This document shows, piece by piece, positions 1-10,794 of a DNA stretch of 64,000 nt. Position numbers and translations under genes: made by a program. The stretch's first letter is position 1. Every line of letters begins with the position of its first letter. The stretch is taken from NCBI GenBank assembly GCA_023091665.1, contig JALJCQ010000026.1:930001-994000 (forward strand), in the 5' to 3' direction. The DNA is from Pythium myriotylum (taxonomy: Eukaryota; Oomycota; Peronosporomycetes; Pythiales; Pythiaceae). The notes below the pieces were generated by a model that made no database searches, was not told where the DNA came from, and saw only the letters and a program-made list of their open reading frames with translations.

Positions 1-1
1 A

Positions 2-2473
2 GGAACGCCCAAGACCAAGCGCCGACTGAACACGTTCATGAAGAACCCGCGCGAGACAGTGGCCATCATGTCGCACCTAGTGGACCAGATCCGAGACGCG
101 CGCGAGACGATCAACGTGACAATATCGGAGGCCGGCGAGTCGCGGATGAGCTTTGGGGAGGAGGACGCATACACAGAACTTTACGATCAAATGGACAAGC
201 TTCGCGATACGGTAGAGTTTTCAGTAGATAGCGGACCACAGCGACCTCCGTCGCGTAGGCCATCCGTACTGGCGGCACAGCCGGGAGATCGTCGTAACTC
301 GACCCTCGCTCGACAGTCGACTGCTCCACTTCTTGACGATCACGACGAGGACGAGGACTCGCTCGAGTATGAGTTCCCGGCTGAAGATCGTGTCAAGGAG
401 GATTTCAACTCGGTCTTAGAAAAGACTTTCGCGGCTGCCAAAGCGACGCGCGCTGTCGGGCGCGCAGTACTCTCGTCGTGTGCCTCGGACCACGCATACT
501 CAGATCCCGAAGTTGAGATTGAAGACGTCCTCCCGTCTCCGTCAGACAGCGGCTATAGCTCGAGCGACACGAGTAAAGATCCTTACTCTTCTGCAAACTA
601 CGAGCGGTTGATGGGCAAGCATCATGGATCAAACCGAGACTCTCTCGGTACTGCCGACGACGACCACTACTCGAGTGCCCCACCGTCGTTCCAGTCACAG
701 AAACCACTCCGATCCTCGCGCGTACAGCTCTTGGAGAAAAAGATCGAAGATCTTCAGCGGGACCTAATGGACGCGCAGCGCAAACTCTCGTTTTTCGAAG
801 GGGACGATTCCGACCCAGAGTACAGTGGGCTCGGAGTTGTGCACGAAGACCCCTACGTACCCGAGCCTAACCCGGCCTATCGCGTGAAACCACGCCCCAT
901 GCGGCGTCCATCAGACTTCTCTCGTTCAAACCCCGAGTCCAGAGGCCGCCCCACCGCGCCGAAGCCGCGCAAAGCCTCTGACGGTCGCGCCAACTTCCCC
1001 GCTCGTCGCAGTATGGATGGCTCCCTCGACCGCCAGCACGGCGAGTACAAGCGACGAGGTAGTGAGTTCACGCCGCGTCCATCTGTGCCTGCTATGACCT
1101 CGCGTGCGAGCGTCGGAGGGCGAGCCCACTCTACTGCCGAGATGCTGACTGAGCTCTACAGCGTCATGAACCCAACCGAGATTTCCAAGCCTGTGGTCCC
1201 ACCTCGAAAGGCTTCGTCGATCAGGAACAGCCCTTCCCCACAAATGCAACGTGGTACCCGGACTCCGTCCCCAAGCAACGCGCAAAAGCCGCGGCGAGCT
1301 CCGCCTCCCCCGCCTCCAGTGTCACGTGAGACAGTTTTCGTCGACGACAAGGGTCGACTATTACCAGGTACACCGTCGCCTTCGTTCGAATCGCCCAAGA
1401 ACGGCAACGGGCTCGACAAGACGGCGTCGTCATCCGCGTCATATCTTGAGCATAGTCGCTCGTCCAATGGTTCTGGACTGGGCAACAGCGGGGGCCCTCG
1501 GCGCAACGACAGCTTCGGTTCATCGCATTATCGGGACCGCCTGGGTGACAACCCGGCGCATGACGACGATGAGACGTCTTCCGACGACCACGAGTTTTAT
1601 GAGAATGCATCGAACCAGCACGAGGAAGACGAACCACAGCCGCTCCCGGCGCAGCGCAAATCAACATTCTTTGGTGATTTGGGCCCGACGGATCGAGCGT
1701 TCTTTGGCCAACAGGTTTTCCCAGCTGCTCGTCCGCCGCAGCCTCCGTCTCGACGAGGGTCAGTGCTTGCGGGAGCTCCTCGCGCTAGCGTGATGGCCCG
1801 TGGAGGAAGGGATGAAAGTGAGGAGCTGCGTGACCTAATGGAAGGACTCGTCCGTCCCCGCAGCAGCTCGGTTCCGTTCGGCGCTCCCGGTGCTTCTCCT
1901 CGTGACGAGGCATACGATCGCCCGACATGGAGCGACGGAGCCACTGCGCGCCGCCAGTCATCGCCTTTCGCGCGCGAGCCGATTGCGACGCGTTACGATC
2001 GTCCGTCCTACGGTGACGAAAGGTACGCACGGAGGCCTTTGGGGAGCTCGGGCTCGCGGTCTCGTGGCGAGTCTGGATCGCAGTCGCGCTACGACCAGCC
2101 GCCTCCCCAGCGCGGTCCGCGTCAACTTGACAGCGCCGTGGCACAAGTGCGAGCGTGCCTCTCGTCTCTTCACACCGAGTGCCCTTCGCAGTGGGAACGC
2201 CACCGCAAGTTGCAGTCGATCTCCAAGATCCTTAAGTCACTCCAGCGCGAGGGCCCCCGCTCCAAGTTCCGCTCGCTGTCGCACGAGGAGTTCCAGTACG
2301 AGCGCGTGCTCGACGAGACGCCCAGCATTGTGCAGCTCCTTCGACTTGCCGGCTACGTCTCGCAGCCTGACAAGCTCGTGATGCGCAATGTGGACCCAGA
2401 ATATATTACCGTGCTATTGCACGAGATCGAAGACGAGCTAAACGAGATGCAAGCCACGCAGGACTATTTATAA
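2..2473 (+). CDS. PUB-domain protein, 5' end outside window (partial)
   Basis: The reading frame is already open at the left edge, with codons for GTPKTKRRLNTF before the first visible ATG at 38, so the true start probably lies outside the window. From that ATG 811 residues are seen. Most of the protein is low-complexity, rich in Ser, Arg, Pro and Asp, and predicted disordered. A short coiled coil lies at about residues 228-253 (LLEKKIEDLQRDLMDAQRKL). The last ~115 residues form a compact helical domain containing SISKILKSLQREGP, SKFRSL and IVQLLRLAGYV, which fits a PUB/PUG domain, a module that binds the tail of the AAA ATPase p97/CDC48 or related peptides. A role in ubiquitin/CDC48 recruitment is inferred from that domain only. 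No partner enzyme domain (UBX, PNGase, kinase) is visible here; one could lie upstream of the window. Confidence 0.7.
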   Translation, partial: GTPKTKRRLNTFMKNPRETVAIMSHLVDQIRDARETINVTISEAGESRMSFGEEDAYTELYDQMDKLRDTVEFSVDSGPQRPPSRRPSVLAAQPGDRRNSTLARQSTAPLLDDHDEDEDSLEYEFPAEDRVKEDFNSVLEKTFAAAKATRAVGRAVLSSCASDHAYSDPEVEIEDVLPSPSDSGYSSSDTSKDPYSSANYERLMGKHHGSNRDSLGTADDDHYSSAPPSFQSQKPLRSSRVQLLEKKIEDLQRDLMDAQRKLSFFEGDDSDPEYSGLGVVHEDPYVPEPNPAYRVKPRPMRRPSDFSRSNPESRGRPTAPKPRKASDGRANFPARRSMDGSLDRQHGEYKRRGSEFTPRPSVPAMTSRASVGGRAHSTAEMLTELYSVMNPTEISKPVVPPRKASSIRNSPSPQMQRGTRTPSPSNAQKPRRAPPPPPPVSRETVFVDDKGRLLPGTPSPSFESPKNGNGLDKTASSSASYLEHSRSSNGSGLGNSGGPRRNDSFGSSHYRDRLGDNPAHDDDETSSDDHEFYENASNQHEEDEPQPLPAQRKSTFFGDLGPTDRAFFGQQVFPAARPPQPPSRRGSVLAGAPRASVMARGGRDESEELRDLMEGLVRPRSSSVPFGAPGASPRDEAYDRPTWSDGATARRQSSPFAREPIATRYDRPSYGDERYARRPLGSSGSRSRGESGSQSRYDQPPPQRGPRQLDSAVAQVRACLSSLHTECPSQWERHRKLQSISKILKSLQREGPRSKFRSLSHEEFQYERVLDETPSIVQLLRLAGYVSQPDKLVMRNVDPEYITVLLHEIEDELNEMQATQDYL

Positions 2474-2854
2474 CCGACTGACTGTTCGCGACCCAAGCTG
2501 ATGCACTCCAAAGCCACCTATCCAAGTAGTAAGAAAAAAAGCAACATCGCTGGAGACATGGAGAAACAGGATGTGCGTGTTTTAAGAAAGCCCCGAAAAT
2601 AGAGACACCACCAGCGAAAGAGTCCATGGCATCTTCTGCATCGAATGCAACAGTTCTTTCGCTCTCCCAAAAGATTCGTATATAGCTTTTCGGAGGTAGG
2701 TCCACAACATCCTTTTGGACCAGAGTCTGGTCCACATCCCCTCCTGTCCTTATGTAGGACACCTGCGATTTCTCAAAACCAGGTCCATCGGCTCACTGGT
2801 GTTCCGTCGAGTGGCCACCACAGTTTGCGGCTACGCGAGAAGCGCCGAGGAAGC
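2474..2854. other. spacer upstream of the S16 gene
   Basis: About 380 bp between the PUB-protein stop and the ribosomal S16 start. The S16 frame stays open upstream to an ATG at 2645, which would add about 70 residues beginning [14 protein letters not shown]. This is basic and could act as a mitochondrial leader, but the family normally starts directly at MVVRL, so I did not use it. Nothing else is recognised. Confidence 0.5.
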
Positions 2855-3237
2855 ATGGTCGTGAGATTACGGCTCGCGCGCTGGGGGCGCAAGGACCTGC
2901 CGTTCTACCGCATCGTGGCGGCCGACGCCCGCGCGCCGCGCGACGGCAAGCACCTGGAGATCGTGAGTCGCGTCGCGTCCCTCGGAGGCCTCGCGGCGCT
3001 GCTGACGAGTCCCGTTCTCTCTCTCTGTAGGTCGGCACGTTCAACCCCATCGCGGCCGCCGACGGCGTCAAGGAGCTGCGCGTCAACAGCGAGCGCGTGC
3101 GGTATTGGATCTCGGTCGGCGCGCAGCCCTCGGACCGCGTCGCGCACCTGCTCGGCGTCGCCAACATCCTCCCGGCGCCGCCCACGCGCCAGTACACCAA
3201 GAAGAGCGTGCCCAAGAAGGACCGCGCCGCCAAGTAG
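2855..3237 (+). CDS. ribosomal protein S16, bacterial/mitochondrial type (bS16m)
   Basis: Two exons, 2855-2962 and 3031-3237, separated by a 68-bp intron (GTGAGT...CTGTAG); the spliced protein is 104 residues. It starts [20 protein letters not shown], the classic S16 N-terminus, and the splice restores [13 protein letters not shown]16 is a small-subunit protein that binds 16S-type rRNA. As a nuclear-coded bacterial-type S16 it should serve the mitochondrial ribosome (oomycetes have no plastid). Length is slightly above bacterial S16 (~80-90) because of a basic C-terminal tail ([12 protein letters not shown]). The start is set by family alignment. It is convergent with NOP14, whose stop lies ~150 bp away. 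Confidence 0.9.
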
Positions 3238-3385
3238 ACACAGGCAAAAAAAGGAACGAGTAGGACGGTAATGCACGTGGCTTTGCGTCCTCCGATTATC
3301 GCTCGTTTTAGCTGCTGATCGCGATCGAGACTTTGACAAGACGCGCGTTCGTTCTCTATGCACAAATCTATTGAGGTCATAGCAT

Positions 3386-6113
3386 CTATTTCTTGGGTAC
3401 ACGTCGCTTGCGCGCCGGGCCCGAACCGCCACCCTTGAGCATCTCGCCGCCCTTCTTGACCTGCTGGTTGAACGTCGCGTTCTGCTCCTCGAGCCACTTC
3501 CAGATCTCGCGTTGCTTCTCCTTCTTGTCGGCCACGCGCGCCTGCTCCTCCTGCTGCTTCTCGCGAGCCAGGAACGACGCATCGCGTCGTAGCTCACGTG
3601 CTGCATTCTTGCGCGCGCGCTTGACCTGTCGCTGGAGCTGCTTGGTCTGCGCCTTCTCTCGGTCCAGCGTCTTGTCCTTGCGGATCGTGTAGTTGGCGTC
3701 GAACTTGGGCGTGAACGCCGGCAGCACACTTGGGCCGAATGTCTGTAGTCGCAGCGGCTCGCGCGCAGCCCAGCACTTCTCGAGCTGTGAGTGGAGATTT
3801 GCAATGACGCTGTTGACCAGCGGGTGCCGTCCTTGGAAAAGCGACCGCGCGATCTCGTGGAGGAGCAGGTAGCAAGGGTACACAAGCTCGTCGAAGGACG
3901 GAAGCGAAGCGTACTGTGATGACACCAAATCCACGAGCATTAGCAGCGAGTGCAGGACGGCAGGGGCCGATGCCGACGACGCTGCGGTGAGAGACAACGT
4001 GGGCAACTCGGTCTCGATTTGATCAGCGGCATCGAGCCACTCAACGAGGTCTCTCCGCAGCCAGTGGGAGGACTCGCCGCTGTCGACTGCGAAAGCACGA
4101 AGGAGTTTTTTTAGCGAAACGACGATCTCGGGATTGAACCGCTGCTTGTCTTTGGTGATTTGAAGCAGCAGCGTGCTCGTGAATAGTGCGCAAGTGACGT
4201 CCGAAGGGGAGTCGATTGCACCACGCGCAAGCGCCTCACTCAACAGTGTCTCGAGTGGGGAGATGACGTTATGGCGCAAGTCCGACGTCGGGAAGACCTG
4301 GATCAGGGCCTTGAAGAGCAGAAGCTCAGCCAGCTGCGGGTACTTTGACGTCGCCTTATTACTGTGGAGCCGTTTGTGGAGATTGATTAGCAGCTCACGC
4401 ACGACCACACCAGCGGTCTCGCCAACATCCTGTGCAAGTACGAATAATTGCTTCGCCAGGCCATCGAGCTGTCAAGATACAAAAAGATTCAGCAACCACA
4501 AAGAGACTACTACAATCGGTGATAGAAATAATACGTACGTCTTGCTTGTGGATAGCATACTGCTTCGCCCACTTGAGAAATTGGCGTATAAGGATCGCGA
4601 AGAAACTGCGCATCTTGGGCTGGTTGTCGGCACTCAGCTTGAAGGAGTAAAACTTAATGATGCGCTCGACGATGAGCACACGACGTTCTGCGGAGCCATT
4701 CGCGTGCTGCTTGAAAAGATCCGTGAGCTCCTCGGGGGTCGCAGGGCAAGGGAATACAAACGGCAACTCCTCTGCAGCCTCCTGGCGCTTCCGTTTGCGC
4801 TCGGCTTTCTTTGCCGCAGCTTCTTCGTCTGCCTCTTCTTGGTCTTGATCCTCTTCTTGATCTTCCTTGTCGTCGTCCTCCTCCTCACCGTCATCTTCAT
4901 CTTCCTCCTGCTCCTCATCTCCATCACCTTCCGCATCCGAGTCAGCGTCACTGTCCTCGTCTTCATCATCCTCATCCTCTTCCTCGTCCTCTTCGGCGTT
5001 GGCTCCCTCTTCATCCTCTTCTTCTTGCTCAGCGGCGCCAAACTTTTGATCAACAGCATAGTCGAAGGCCAGATCGTCGTCTGTTCGGGGCGGCAGCATG
5101 ATGATCTCGGCTTTCTTTTTGCCCTTCTTCCCTCGCTTGCCTTTTTCATCGTCACTCTCCTCGTCCTCACCGTTCATGCGTGCGATTCGCTTCTTCTCCA
5201 GTTCCTGCAAGCGATCGTGCTCACGCTTGGCGATCTCCTCTGGCGTCATGCGGCGCTCGCTGGCCTGCGCCTTCGCCTCGAACGTCAGCTCGCGTGTGAG
5301 TTTGTCAAACTCGTCCATAGGTTCCGCTTTGCGCTCCTCGCGGGCCAGCGCTGCAGCTTCTTTCGATCCCTTCGTTGGGCGGAACTGCAGCAAGCTTTTC
5401 AAGGCATCGAATTCGTCATCGAGCTGCTCGGTTGTGTCTTCCTGCGCAGCCTTGTTCTTCTGGCGCTCGGCCTTGAAGAGCTTTGACTTGACCATCACTT
5501 CCTGCATGATCTCTTTGTGGGTTTTCTTGTGCGTCGATGCACCGTTCGCGTCCGGAGCGGCATCTCCTCCGCCGAAATGCAGCTTGTCGATGATCTCGCG
5601 GTCCATCTTGCGCGTCTCCTCGTCGTCGTCCGCGTCGTCGTCGAACGGGTTCCCGTCGGCGCCGTTAAGGCGGTCGTAGTCGTCGATCTTCTTGCCGCCG
5701 TGCGTGAGGAAGAGCTCGTCGTCTCCGTCCTGCTCGTCGTCCGAGTCCTGCAGCGCGAAGGCCTGCGCGTTGCGCATCTTGCGCTTGCGCTCCGTCTGGA
5801 ATCGCGCCATCATCTTGTCTTCGAGCGACATTTCCGGGTCCGTCTCGCCGAGCCGGCGGTCGTTGAACGCGTTCGCCTTGTTGCGCAGCTTGAACTGCGT
5901 CGAGAGCGACTTTTTGCGCTTGGCCTCGGCCTCGGCGCGCGCGGCCGCGACGTTGCGGCCCGTGCCCTTGACGCGCCGGCCCAGCACCTCGTACTTGGTC
6001 TTGGCGTTCGAGCGCACATCGAACGGGTTCGGCGCCTTCTTGGCGGACTTGGGCTTGGCGCCGGGCGCCTTCTTGGCGTGCGCGCGGCCGCCCTTCTTGA
6101 CGGACGGACCCAT
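3386..6113 (-). CDS. NOP14: NOP14-like U3 snoRNP / 40S ribosome biogenesis factor
   Basis: Two exons: 6113-4539 and 4468-3386 with a 70-bp intron (GTACGT...GACAG); 885 residues, normal for NOP14. The N-terminus (MGPSVKKGGRAHAKK, then NPFDVRSNAKTKYEVLGRR) is the typical NOP14 signature, followed by KSLSTQFKLRNKANAFNDRR. The middle has long Asp/Glu-rich acidic tracts and KKAERKRKRQ-type basic patches. The second exon carries the helical C-terminal part and ends in a basic tail (GPARKRRVPKK). NOP14 acts in the nucleolus in the small-subunit processome, partnering NOC4 and EMG1 in 18S rRNA maturation. The start at 6113 is chosen because the frame upstream only offers a weaker in-frame extension. 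Confidence 0.93.
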
Positions 6114-6469
6114 GGCGATGTGAGCGCCAGTCAACAACGCTTCGCCAATGGAGCTGCTCGCGAGTGAAACGGGCTGGCGGGCTGGAACCTGCGACGGGTT
6201 GAAGGGACCTCAAACCCAGATGCGGAAGAAACCCGGCCCAGTTGATCTTTTCCTGGCGCACAAGGAGCCAGGCAACCGACCAAATGGGTTCGCGGGCCAA
6301 ACTCAAGAACCTCAGTTTAACTTTCCCATAAATAGGAACATTGCATGTATTATATATTGGCAGGTCGCAAGCAAGTCCTTAAAGCGAGAAAGGTTTGAAT
6401 ATGGCGGGACCCTCGATGGCGGGGTCGTTCGGTCCGCATGGGCCATCCTCGCGGTGAGTCATTAGCGCA
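6114..6469. other. divergent promoter region between NOP14 and the next gene
   Basis: About 355 bp between two divergent starts. It presumably holds both promoters. A short AT-rich stretch (TGCATGTATTATATATTGG, near 6343-6361) is the only compositional feature I see; no clear initiator match was identified. Confidence 0.4.
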
Positions 6470-7738
6470 ATGACCGAGTCGCGGCGCCCGCGCGCGTCGC
6501 CCACTCTCGGTCGCCCGCCGCGCGTGCAGCGCCCCGCCGCCGCGACGCTCGGCATGGCGCTCGTGGCCGCGCTCGACGAGCCGCCGCGCGCCGCGCGACC
6601 GCGCAGCGACAGCACGCTCAGCAGCGACACCTTCGACGGCATCTACGCGCTCGGCGAGGACGACGTCGGCGTCGACGTCGACGACGTGGACATGGACGAC
6701 CTCGACGACGTGCTGCGCCCGAGCGCGCTGCTCGACCGCAAGATCGAAGACGTCTACGGCCGCACGAGCGACTTTGAGCGCATGCTGCTCAGCGGCCATG
6801 ATGTCGACGCGGACACCGAGGACGTCATGCGCCATCTCGCGCAGCTTGATCAGCAGCAGAGAAGGTGCGAGAGCGGGTTCTCTCCGCTCTTGCCGCGAGG
6901 CGGCTGCGTGGTCGTCGCCGGGGCGGCTGCTGCCGTCGAGGCGCTGCCCGCGAGGTGCGTCGACGCCAAGCGCAGCGCCCACAAGCACACGTTCGGCGAG
7001 CGCGCGTCCCCTTTCAGCTTCCGGTTCTCTACCGCAGCAGCAACTGCTCGCCCCGCGTCGCCCGTCAAAGTGTCGGCGAGGAATGTGACCACTGTGAGGG
7101 CCAGAACGCGGCGCTCAAGATCACTCTTCAACGAAGTCGCGGAGGACATCGCAGGACGTAACGTCTGTTTGGGTCGAGAAGAGAATCTCACCACAGCATC
7201 TGACGAAGGGGATGCTGACCATGAGATGGACGACCCCGAGGTGACTGAGAGTGAGGTTGAAGAAGTCGACGACTTCGACCAGCCTACTCCAAAGGGTGCA
7301 CCGTCCGCGGCGGATTCCCCTCTACGACCCACGAGTTCAAGCCCTCGTGCCAGCTGCTTTCAGACTCCTCAGCGGAGCTCCTCGACATCATCGTCGTTCG
7401 AGACGCCATTGGTCGTGACAACTCCTGCGAGCGACCCCTCTGCAGCGACTCAAATGTCACCTGCACCGTCCTTCGACAAGGTCGCAGTCGTCCACGCCAA
7501 GGACACACCAGGCAAAGTGGACAAGTTCGAGTGGACGATCCGCTCCTCGACCCGCCTCTCTAAAGCCGCCGAATCGACTCGAGGGGCTTTGGTTCTGGAC
7601 GCTCATGATGCCCTTGCAACCACTGTGGACATGCTGCCACCTCGGTACTTGAGCGACCCCAAGAGCTCCCCGCAGAAACGCCGCGTGCACTCATCAACGT
7701 TCGGTTCGTTCGCGCGGTCGTTCTCCTTCGCCACCTAG
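6470..7738 (+). CDS. uncharacterised Ser/Asp-rich protein
   Basis: Single open frame of 422 residues from ATG 6470 to TAG 7738. It has no domain I recognise. The N-terminal third is acidic, with GEDDVGVDVDDVDMDDLDDV at roughly residues 62-81, followed by a short helical stretch (RKIEDVYGRTSDFERMLLSG). The rest is rich in Ser, Pro and Thr with many possible phosphorylation sites and ends RVHSSTFGSFARSFSFAT. Codon use and length support it being a real gene. A small intron in the region 6865-6960, which is richer in Ala/Arg and less regular, cannot be excluded. Function unknown; a disordered regulatory or scaffold protein is the most that can be inferred. Confidence 0.6.
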   Translation: MTESRRPRASPTLGRPPRVQRPAAATLGMALVAALDEPPRAARPRSDSTLSSDTFDGIYALGEDDVGVDVDDVDMDDLDDVLRPSALLDRKIEDVYGRTSDFERMLLSGHDVDADTEDVMRHLAQLDQQQRRCESGFSPLLPRGGCVVVAGAAAAVEALPARCVDAKRSAHKHTFGERASPFSFRFSTAAATARPASPVKVSARNVTTVRARTRRSRSLFNEVAEDIAGRNVCLGREENLTTASDEGDADHEMDDPEVTESEVEEVDDFDQPTPKGAPSAADSPLRPTSSSPRASCFQTPQRSSSTSSSFETPLVVTTPASDPSAATQMSPAPSFDKVAVVHAKDTPGKVDKFEWTIRSSTRLSKAAESTRGALVLDAHDALATTVDMLPPRYLSDPKSSPQKRRVHSSTFGSFARSFSFAT

Positions 7739-7989
7739 TTGTGGAGATTTCTCTCTCTCACGCTTATTTAGTTGCATTTTGATGTGCAGTAGGAAACTCG
7801 TATGAACCTGACAAACAAACACCCCAGAAATAAACTATGTGCGAGTGCTCTCCACGAAATACCAATTTTGTTGTGTTCTTGAGTGGGGATGAGGGCGCCA
7901 AGTGCTGTACTGGGGACGGCGACAGTGTTTTGTCATCCGCTTCGCTACCTGTCAGTGCATGGCTCCTGTACTCGATGTAAGGCTATGTG

Positions 7990-9055
7990 ATGATGACAGC
8001 ATGGTACAGATTTGATGTAGAAAGCTCAGTCGCTGTCCTCAGCAACGGATCTTCAGCCGAGCATATTCTAGGCTACGTGCACATCCACATCTCCATCTCC
8101 ACAAGTGGCAAGCCGGACCTGAACGATCAAGGAGGAGAGCTTGCGCAATTCACCGGGTGTTTTGTGCGCGTGCGCGTGCGTGTCCAACCAGACACCCGAG
8201 GCCCATGCATGGACGCTTGCATGCGCATTCAGTACCAGCTCTCGCCTGCGACCGAAAGCTTCGTGTTCACCGTCGACCACACGAACGAGTCAAGAATCCT
8301 CGTTACCGACGATCTGCTCACGCACATCAGCACTACGGCTCTGCAGTTTAACTTTCTCCCACCAGACATACGGAATGACCCCAAACATTTGATTGACATA
8401 GTGGCGGAGTCTGCACCGTCGCCAACTCCTCCAGTCGAACCTGCCCTCTCAGTGCCGCTGCCGCTGTCGGTTGCATCTAAAGAGGATGCTGAAGCCGCAC
8501 GCATGGCGTCAGAAGCGGCCGCCTTGGCTGCACAGATCGCAGCTGATGCCGCCAGGGAGGCGGCAACGGCAGCGAAGCAAGCAGTAGACGCGGCGACGTC
8601 ATCACGCATCCGAGGTGACGAGATGGATCGCGCTGATAGCAAAGTGCGGGAGGCCGCGCAAGAGAGGATGCGTGAGCTCGAGGTAGAGAGCAAGCTCAAG
8701 TCGTTCACGCTCGAGAAGCAGCAGTTTGAGCATAAATTAGAGATGTTGTCGGAAGAGAAGCAGCGCATCAGTGGTGACGCCGCACGATTGGCCAGAGAAC
8801 TCGAGCAGAAAGATGCGGCCATGGGCAAGTGGCAACAGCAGGCAGCGAGCACGGACCAGGCCGTCGAGGTACGCTACCACGAATCCACGTGTATTCTAAT
8901 TGACAAGAGCTCACCTGATTGCTGTACACTAGCTGTTGAAGCAGAGACTCGCTAGTGACGCTCGCGAACGCGAGGAGCTACAGCGGCGGCTCCGAGTGCT
9001 CGAAGAGGAGAAGCTGGAGCTGCTCAAGAAGAGCCGCGCTTGCGTCGTACAGTGA
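7990..9055 (+). CDS. coiled-coil protein with an N-terminal beta-rich domain
   Basis: Two exons, 7990-8868 and 8933-9055, with a 64-bp intron (GTACGC...CACTAG); about 333 residues. Splicing joins QAVE to LLKQRLASDARERE and extends a long coiled coil. Residues ~1-125 look beta-rich (WYRFDVESSVAVL, GYVHIHISIS, CFVRVRVRV, SPATESFVFTVDH) and might be a C2-like or kinesin-tail-like domain, but I cannot assign it. From ~150 onward the chain is Ala-rich, then heptad-patterned (REAAQERMRELEVESKLKSF). An in-frame TAA at 7978 just upstream supports a start at 7990 or 7993, unless an upstream exon is missed. The stop lies 5 bp from the convergent LYR gene. Confidence 0.6.
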
Positions 9056-9060
9056 GGCTG

Positions 9061-9330
9061 CTAAGAGGTCGGCGCCTTCTTGCGTGTGATGGCTGTGAGC
9101 AGGTTCGCGTCGCGCTTGAGCAGGTCGTAGACGCGCAGCGCCGCGTAGCCGTCGGCGACGTAGCGGCGGATCACGGCGGCGTCGCGTTCCTCTCGGCGGA
9201 GGCGGGTGAGCTCTCGCGCGTTGTAGAGCAGCTTCTTGGCGATGCTGCGCTCGGGGAAGTCTCGCGCCGTGCGCACGACGGCGCGGAAGAGCGCGAGCAC
9301 GGCTGGGCGCGTGGGAGGCGTTGGTGGCAT
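9061..9330 (-). CDS. LYR-motif (complex 1 LYR family) small protein
   Basis: Single exon, 89 residues from ATG 9330 (MPPTPPTRPAVLALFRAVVR). It has the three-helix pattern of LYRM proteins: an LFR variant of the LYR tripeptide near residue 13, then ARDFPERSIAKKLLYNAREL with the conserved aromatic and Arg-rich second helix, and a third helix ending in ITRKKAPTS. LYRM proteins are mitochondrial; they bind acyl-ACP and assist Fe-S or respiratory-complex assembly. The exact subfamily (LYRM1, 2, 9 or other) is not decided. A longer in-frame start (about 10 residues more) exists but is less likely. Confidence 0.65.
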   Translation of the reverse strand: MPPTPPTRPAVLALFRAVVRTARDFPERSIAKKLLYNARELTRLRREERDAAVIRRYVADGYAALRVYDLLKRDANLLTAITRKKAPTS

Positions 9331-9467
9331 GCGTGCGAGTGGTACAATCGTATGTATCAATTCTCACAGGTCATTTTTCACTGTCGATGTTGGGAACTGA
9401 GTCTGGTCGAGGCAGAATTTCACTCTTTTCTGGAGGTCACACAGTAAATTGAAAAATGGTAGCTTTG

Positions 9468-9761
9468 CTAATTCGCATACATGAAAGGTTGGAGTTCAGC
9501 ATGTGCAGACAAGGAAGGTGGCTCCATAATTTGGTACTCAAATGTCTCGTTGAAGTGGCTTTCCAGGTTGGACCTGAGAATGGCTTTGGCCATCGGCCGG
9601 CGGCGCTCCTCCTCTCGCGTAAAGCGCGCAGCTGAGGATGCGTGATCGTCGCGGCCAAGTGCAGCGCCGAAGCGCGGAAAGTCGCGCGGTCGGCTCGGCG
9701 CGTTGCCGCCTCGGGCGGCAGCACGAGTCCGCCGCCATTTGATTGGGCAGAAGCACGCCAT
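9468..9761 (-). CDS. small hypothetical protein (97 aa), doubtful
   Basis: Open frame from ATG 9761 to a stop at 9468, divergent from the CREG-like gene with ~113 bp between the starts. The product is basic in its first half (CPIKWRRTRAAARGGN) and then has a helix-like part, TREEERRRPMAKAILRSNLE, followed by SHFNETFEYQIMEPPSL. I recognise no family. Size and basic N-terminus would fit a small mitochondrial protein, but this is a guess. It could equally be a chance frame in the promoter region. Confidence 0.35.
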   Translation of the reverse strand: MACFCPIKWRRTRAAARGGNAPSRPRDFPRFGAALGRDDHASSAARFTREEERRRPMAKAILRSNLESHFNETFEYQIMEPPSLSAHAELQPFMYAN

Positions 9762-9874
9762 CTCCTCAACGGAGCCTTCTGATTTGGCTGTTCGCTCCTC
9801 GATCGAACCTGGAAGTCGAAGAGATCCCAGGCATCAGCCATTCCGACACTCGCTCCCATCAGCCCACATCGACA

Positions 9875-10670
9875 ATGGCCGCGCGCGTCTTCGCTGCTCT
9901 CACGCTCGTGCTGCTCAGCGCCACGGCCGCCCAGGCGCGCCTCGTGTTCGTGCCTTCGCGCATGTGGGCGGAGCCGTCCGCCGCCGACGCGTAAGTCCGC
10001 TCGCGATGGTGATCGATCGTCCCCTTTGTGCTCATCCAGCGGGCTCTCTGCAGCGCGATCCACGCTCGCCAACTCGTGCATAAGAACATCTGGGCCACGC
10101 TCTCGACCAACTCGATCGACTTCCCCGGCACGCCGGTCGGCCATGTCGTGTCCTACAGCGGTACGTTGTCTGCTTCGTCGGCGCTTTCCCCACCTCTGAC
10201 CTCTGCTTCGCAGACGGCATCGGCAACTCGGCTGCCAACTCAACCGGGGAGCTCTTCTTTTACCTCACGGCCCTGGATAGTGCAGCCCAGAACCTCCAGA
10301 AGGACGCGCGTGCGAGTGTGTCCATCTCGCTGGCTCAGGAAGGCGAGCACGCTTGCAAGATGGACGTGGAAGACCCCACTTGCTGGAAACTGTCGCTGAT
10401 CGGCCGCGTCGTGCCCATCACGGATGAGTCGAAGTCTGATTTTGCTCTTGAGGCACTCTTCTCCAAGTGAGTCAACATCAAATGTCCTCTCTATACTTCG
10501 TTGCTAACATGACCCATAGGCACCCGCAGATGAAGACTTGGCCGCGCAACCACGGATTCAACCCGTACGTGTTGCAGATCGACACGATGGTGTTACTCGA
10601 TTTCTACGGTGGACCCAAGCAGATTACGCCAGAAGACTACTACCAGGTTCGCCTTAGCGACAAAGAGTAG
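9875..10670 (+). CDS. CREG1-like secreted protein (FMN-binding split-barrel fold)
   Basis: Four exons: 9875-9990, 10054-10160, 10214-10466, 10520-10670, with introns of 63, 53 and 53 bp; 208 residues. Residues 1-21 form a clear signal peptide (MAARVFAALTLVLLSATAAQA). The mature part follows the CREG pattern: ARQLVHKNIWATLSTNS, GHVVSYSDGIGNSAANSTGE, FYLTALDSAAQNLQKDARAS, then LIGRVVP and HPQMKTWPRNHGFNPYVLQI. CREG proteins are secreted or lysosomal glycoproteins with a pyridoxamine-5'-phosphate-oxidase-like fold but no known oxidase activity. Every splice restores the frame and a conserved junction, so the model is firm. Confidence 0.9.
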
Positions 10671-10794
10671 AACGCTGCTTTGGCGTAGTGTTAGGGCCGT
10701 TCTACCAAGTTTTCGTCAATTTATGGCCAGCGTATTCCTCTATTTTGTCCTCCAATGAGTTTCTGCTAGAGCTCAGAGTGGTTGATAGTTTCTT

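Noticed and set aside
4173..5486. Long plus-strand frame of 437 codons with hydrophobic runs (FLLLLISITF)
   Set aside because: It is the antisense reading of the acidic Asp/Glu tracts of NOP14; Leu/Ile/Phe runs are the mirror of GAA/GAT codons.
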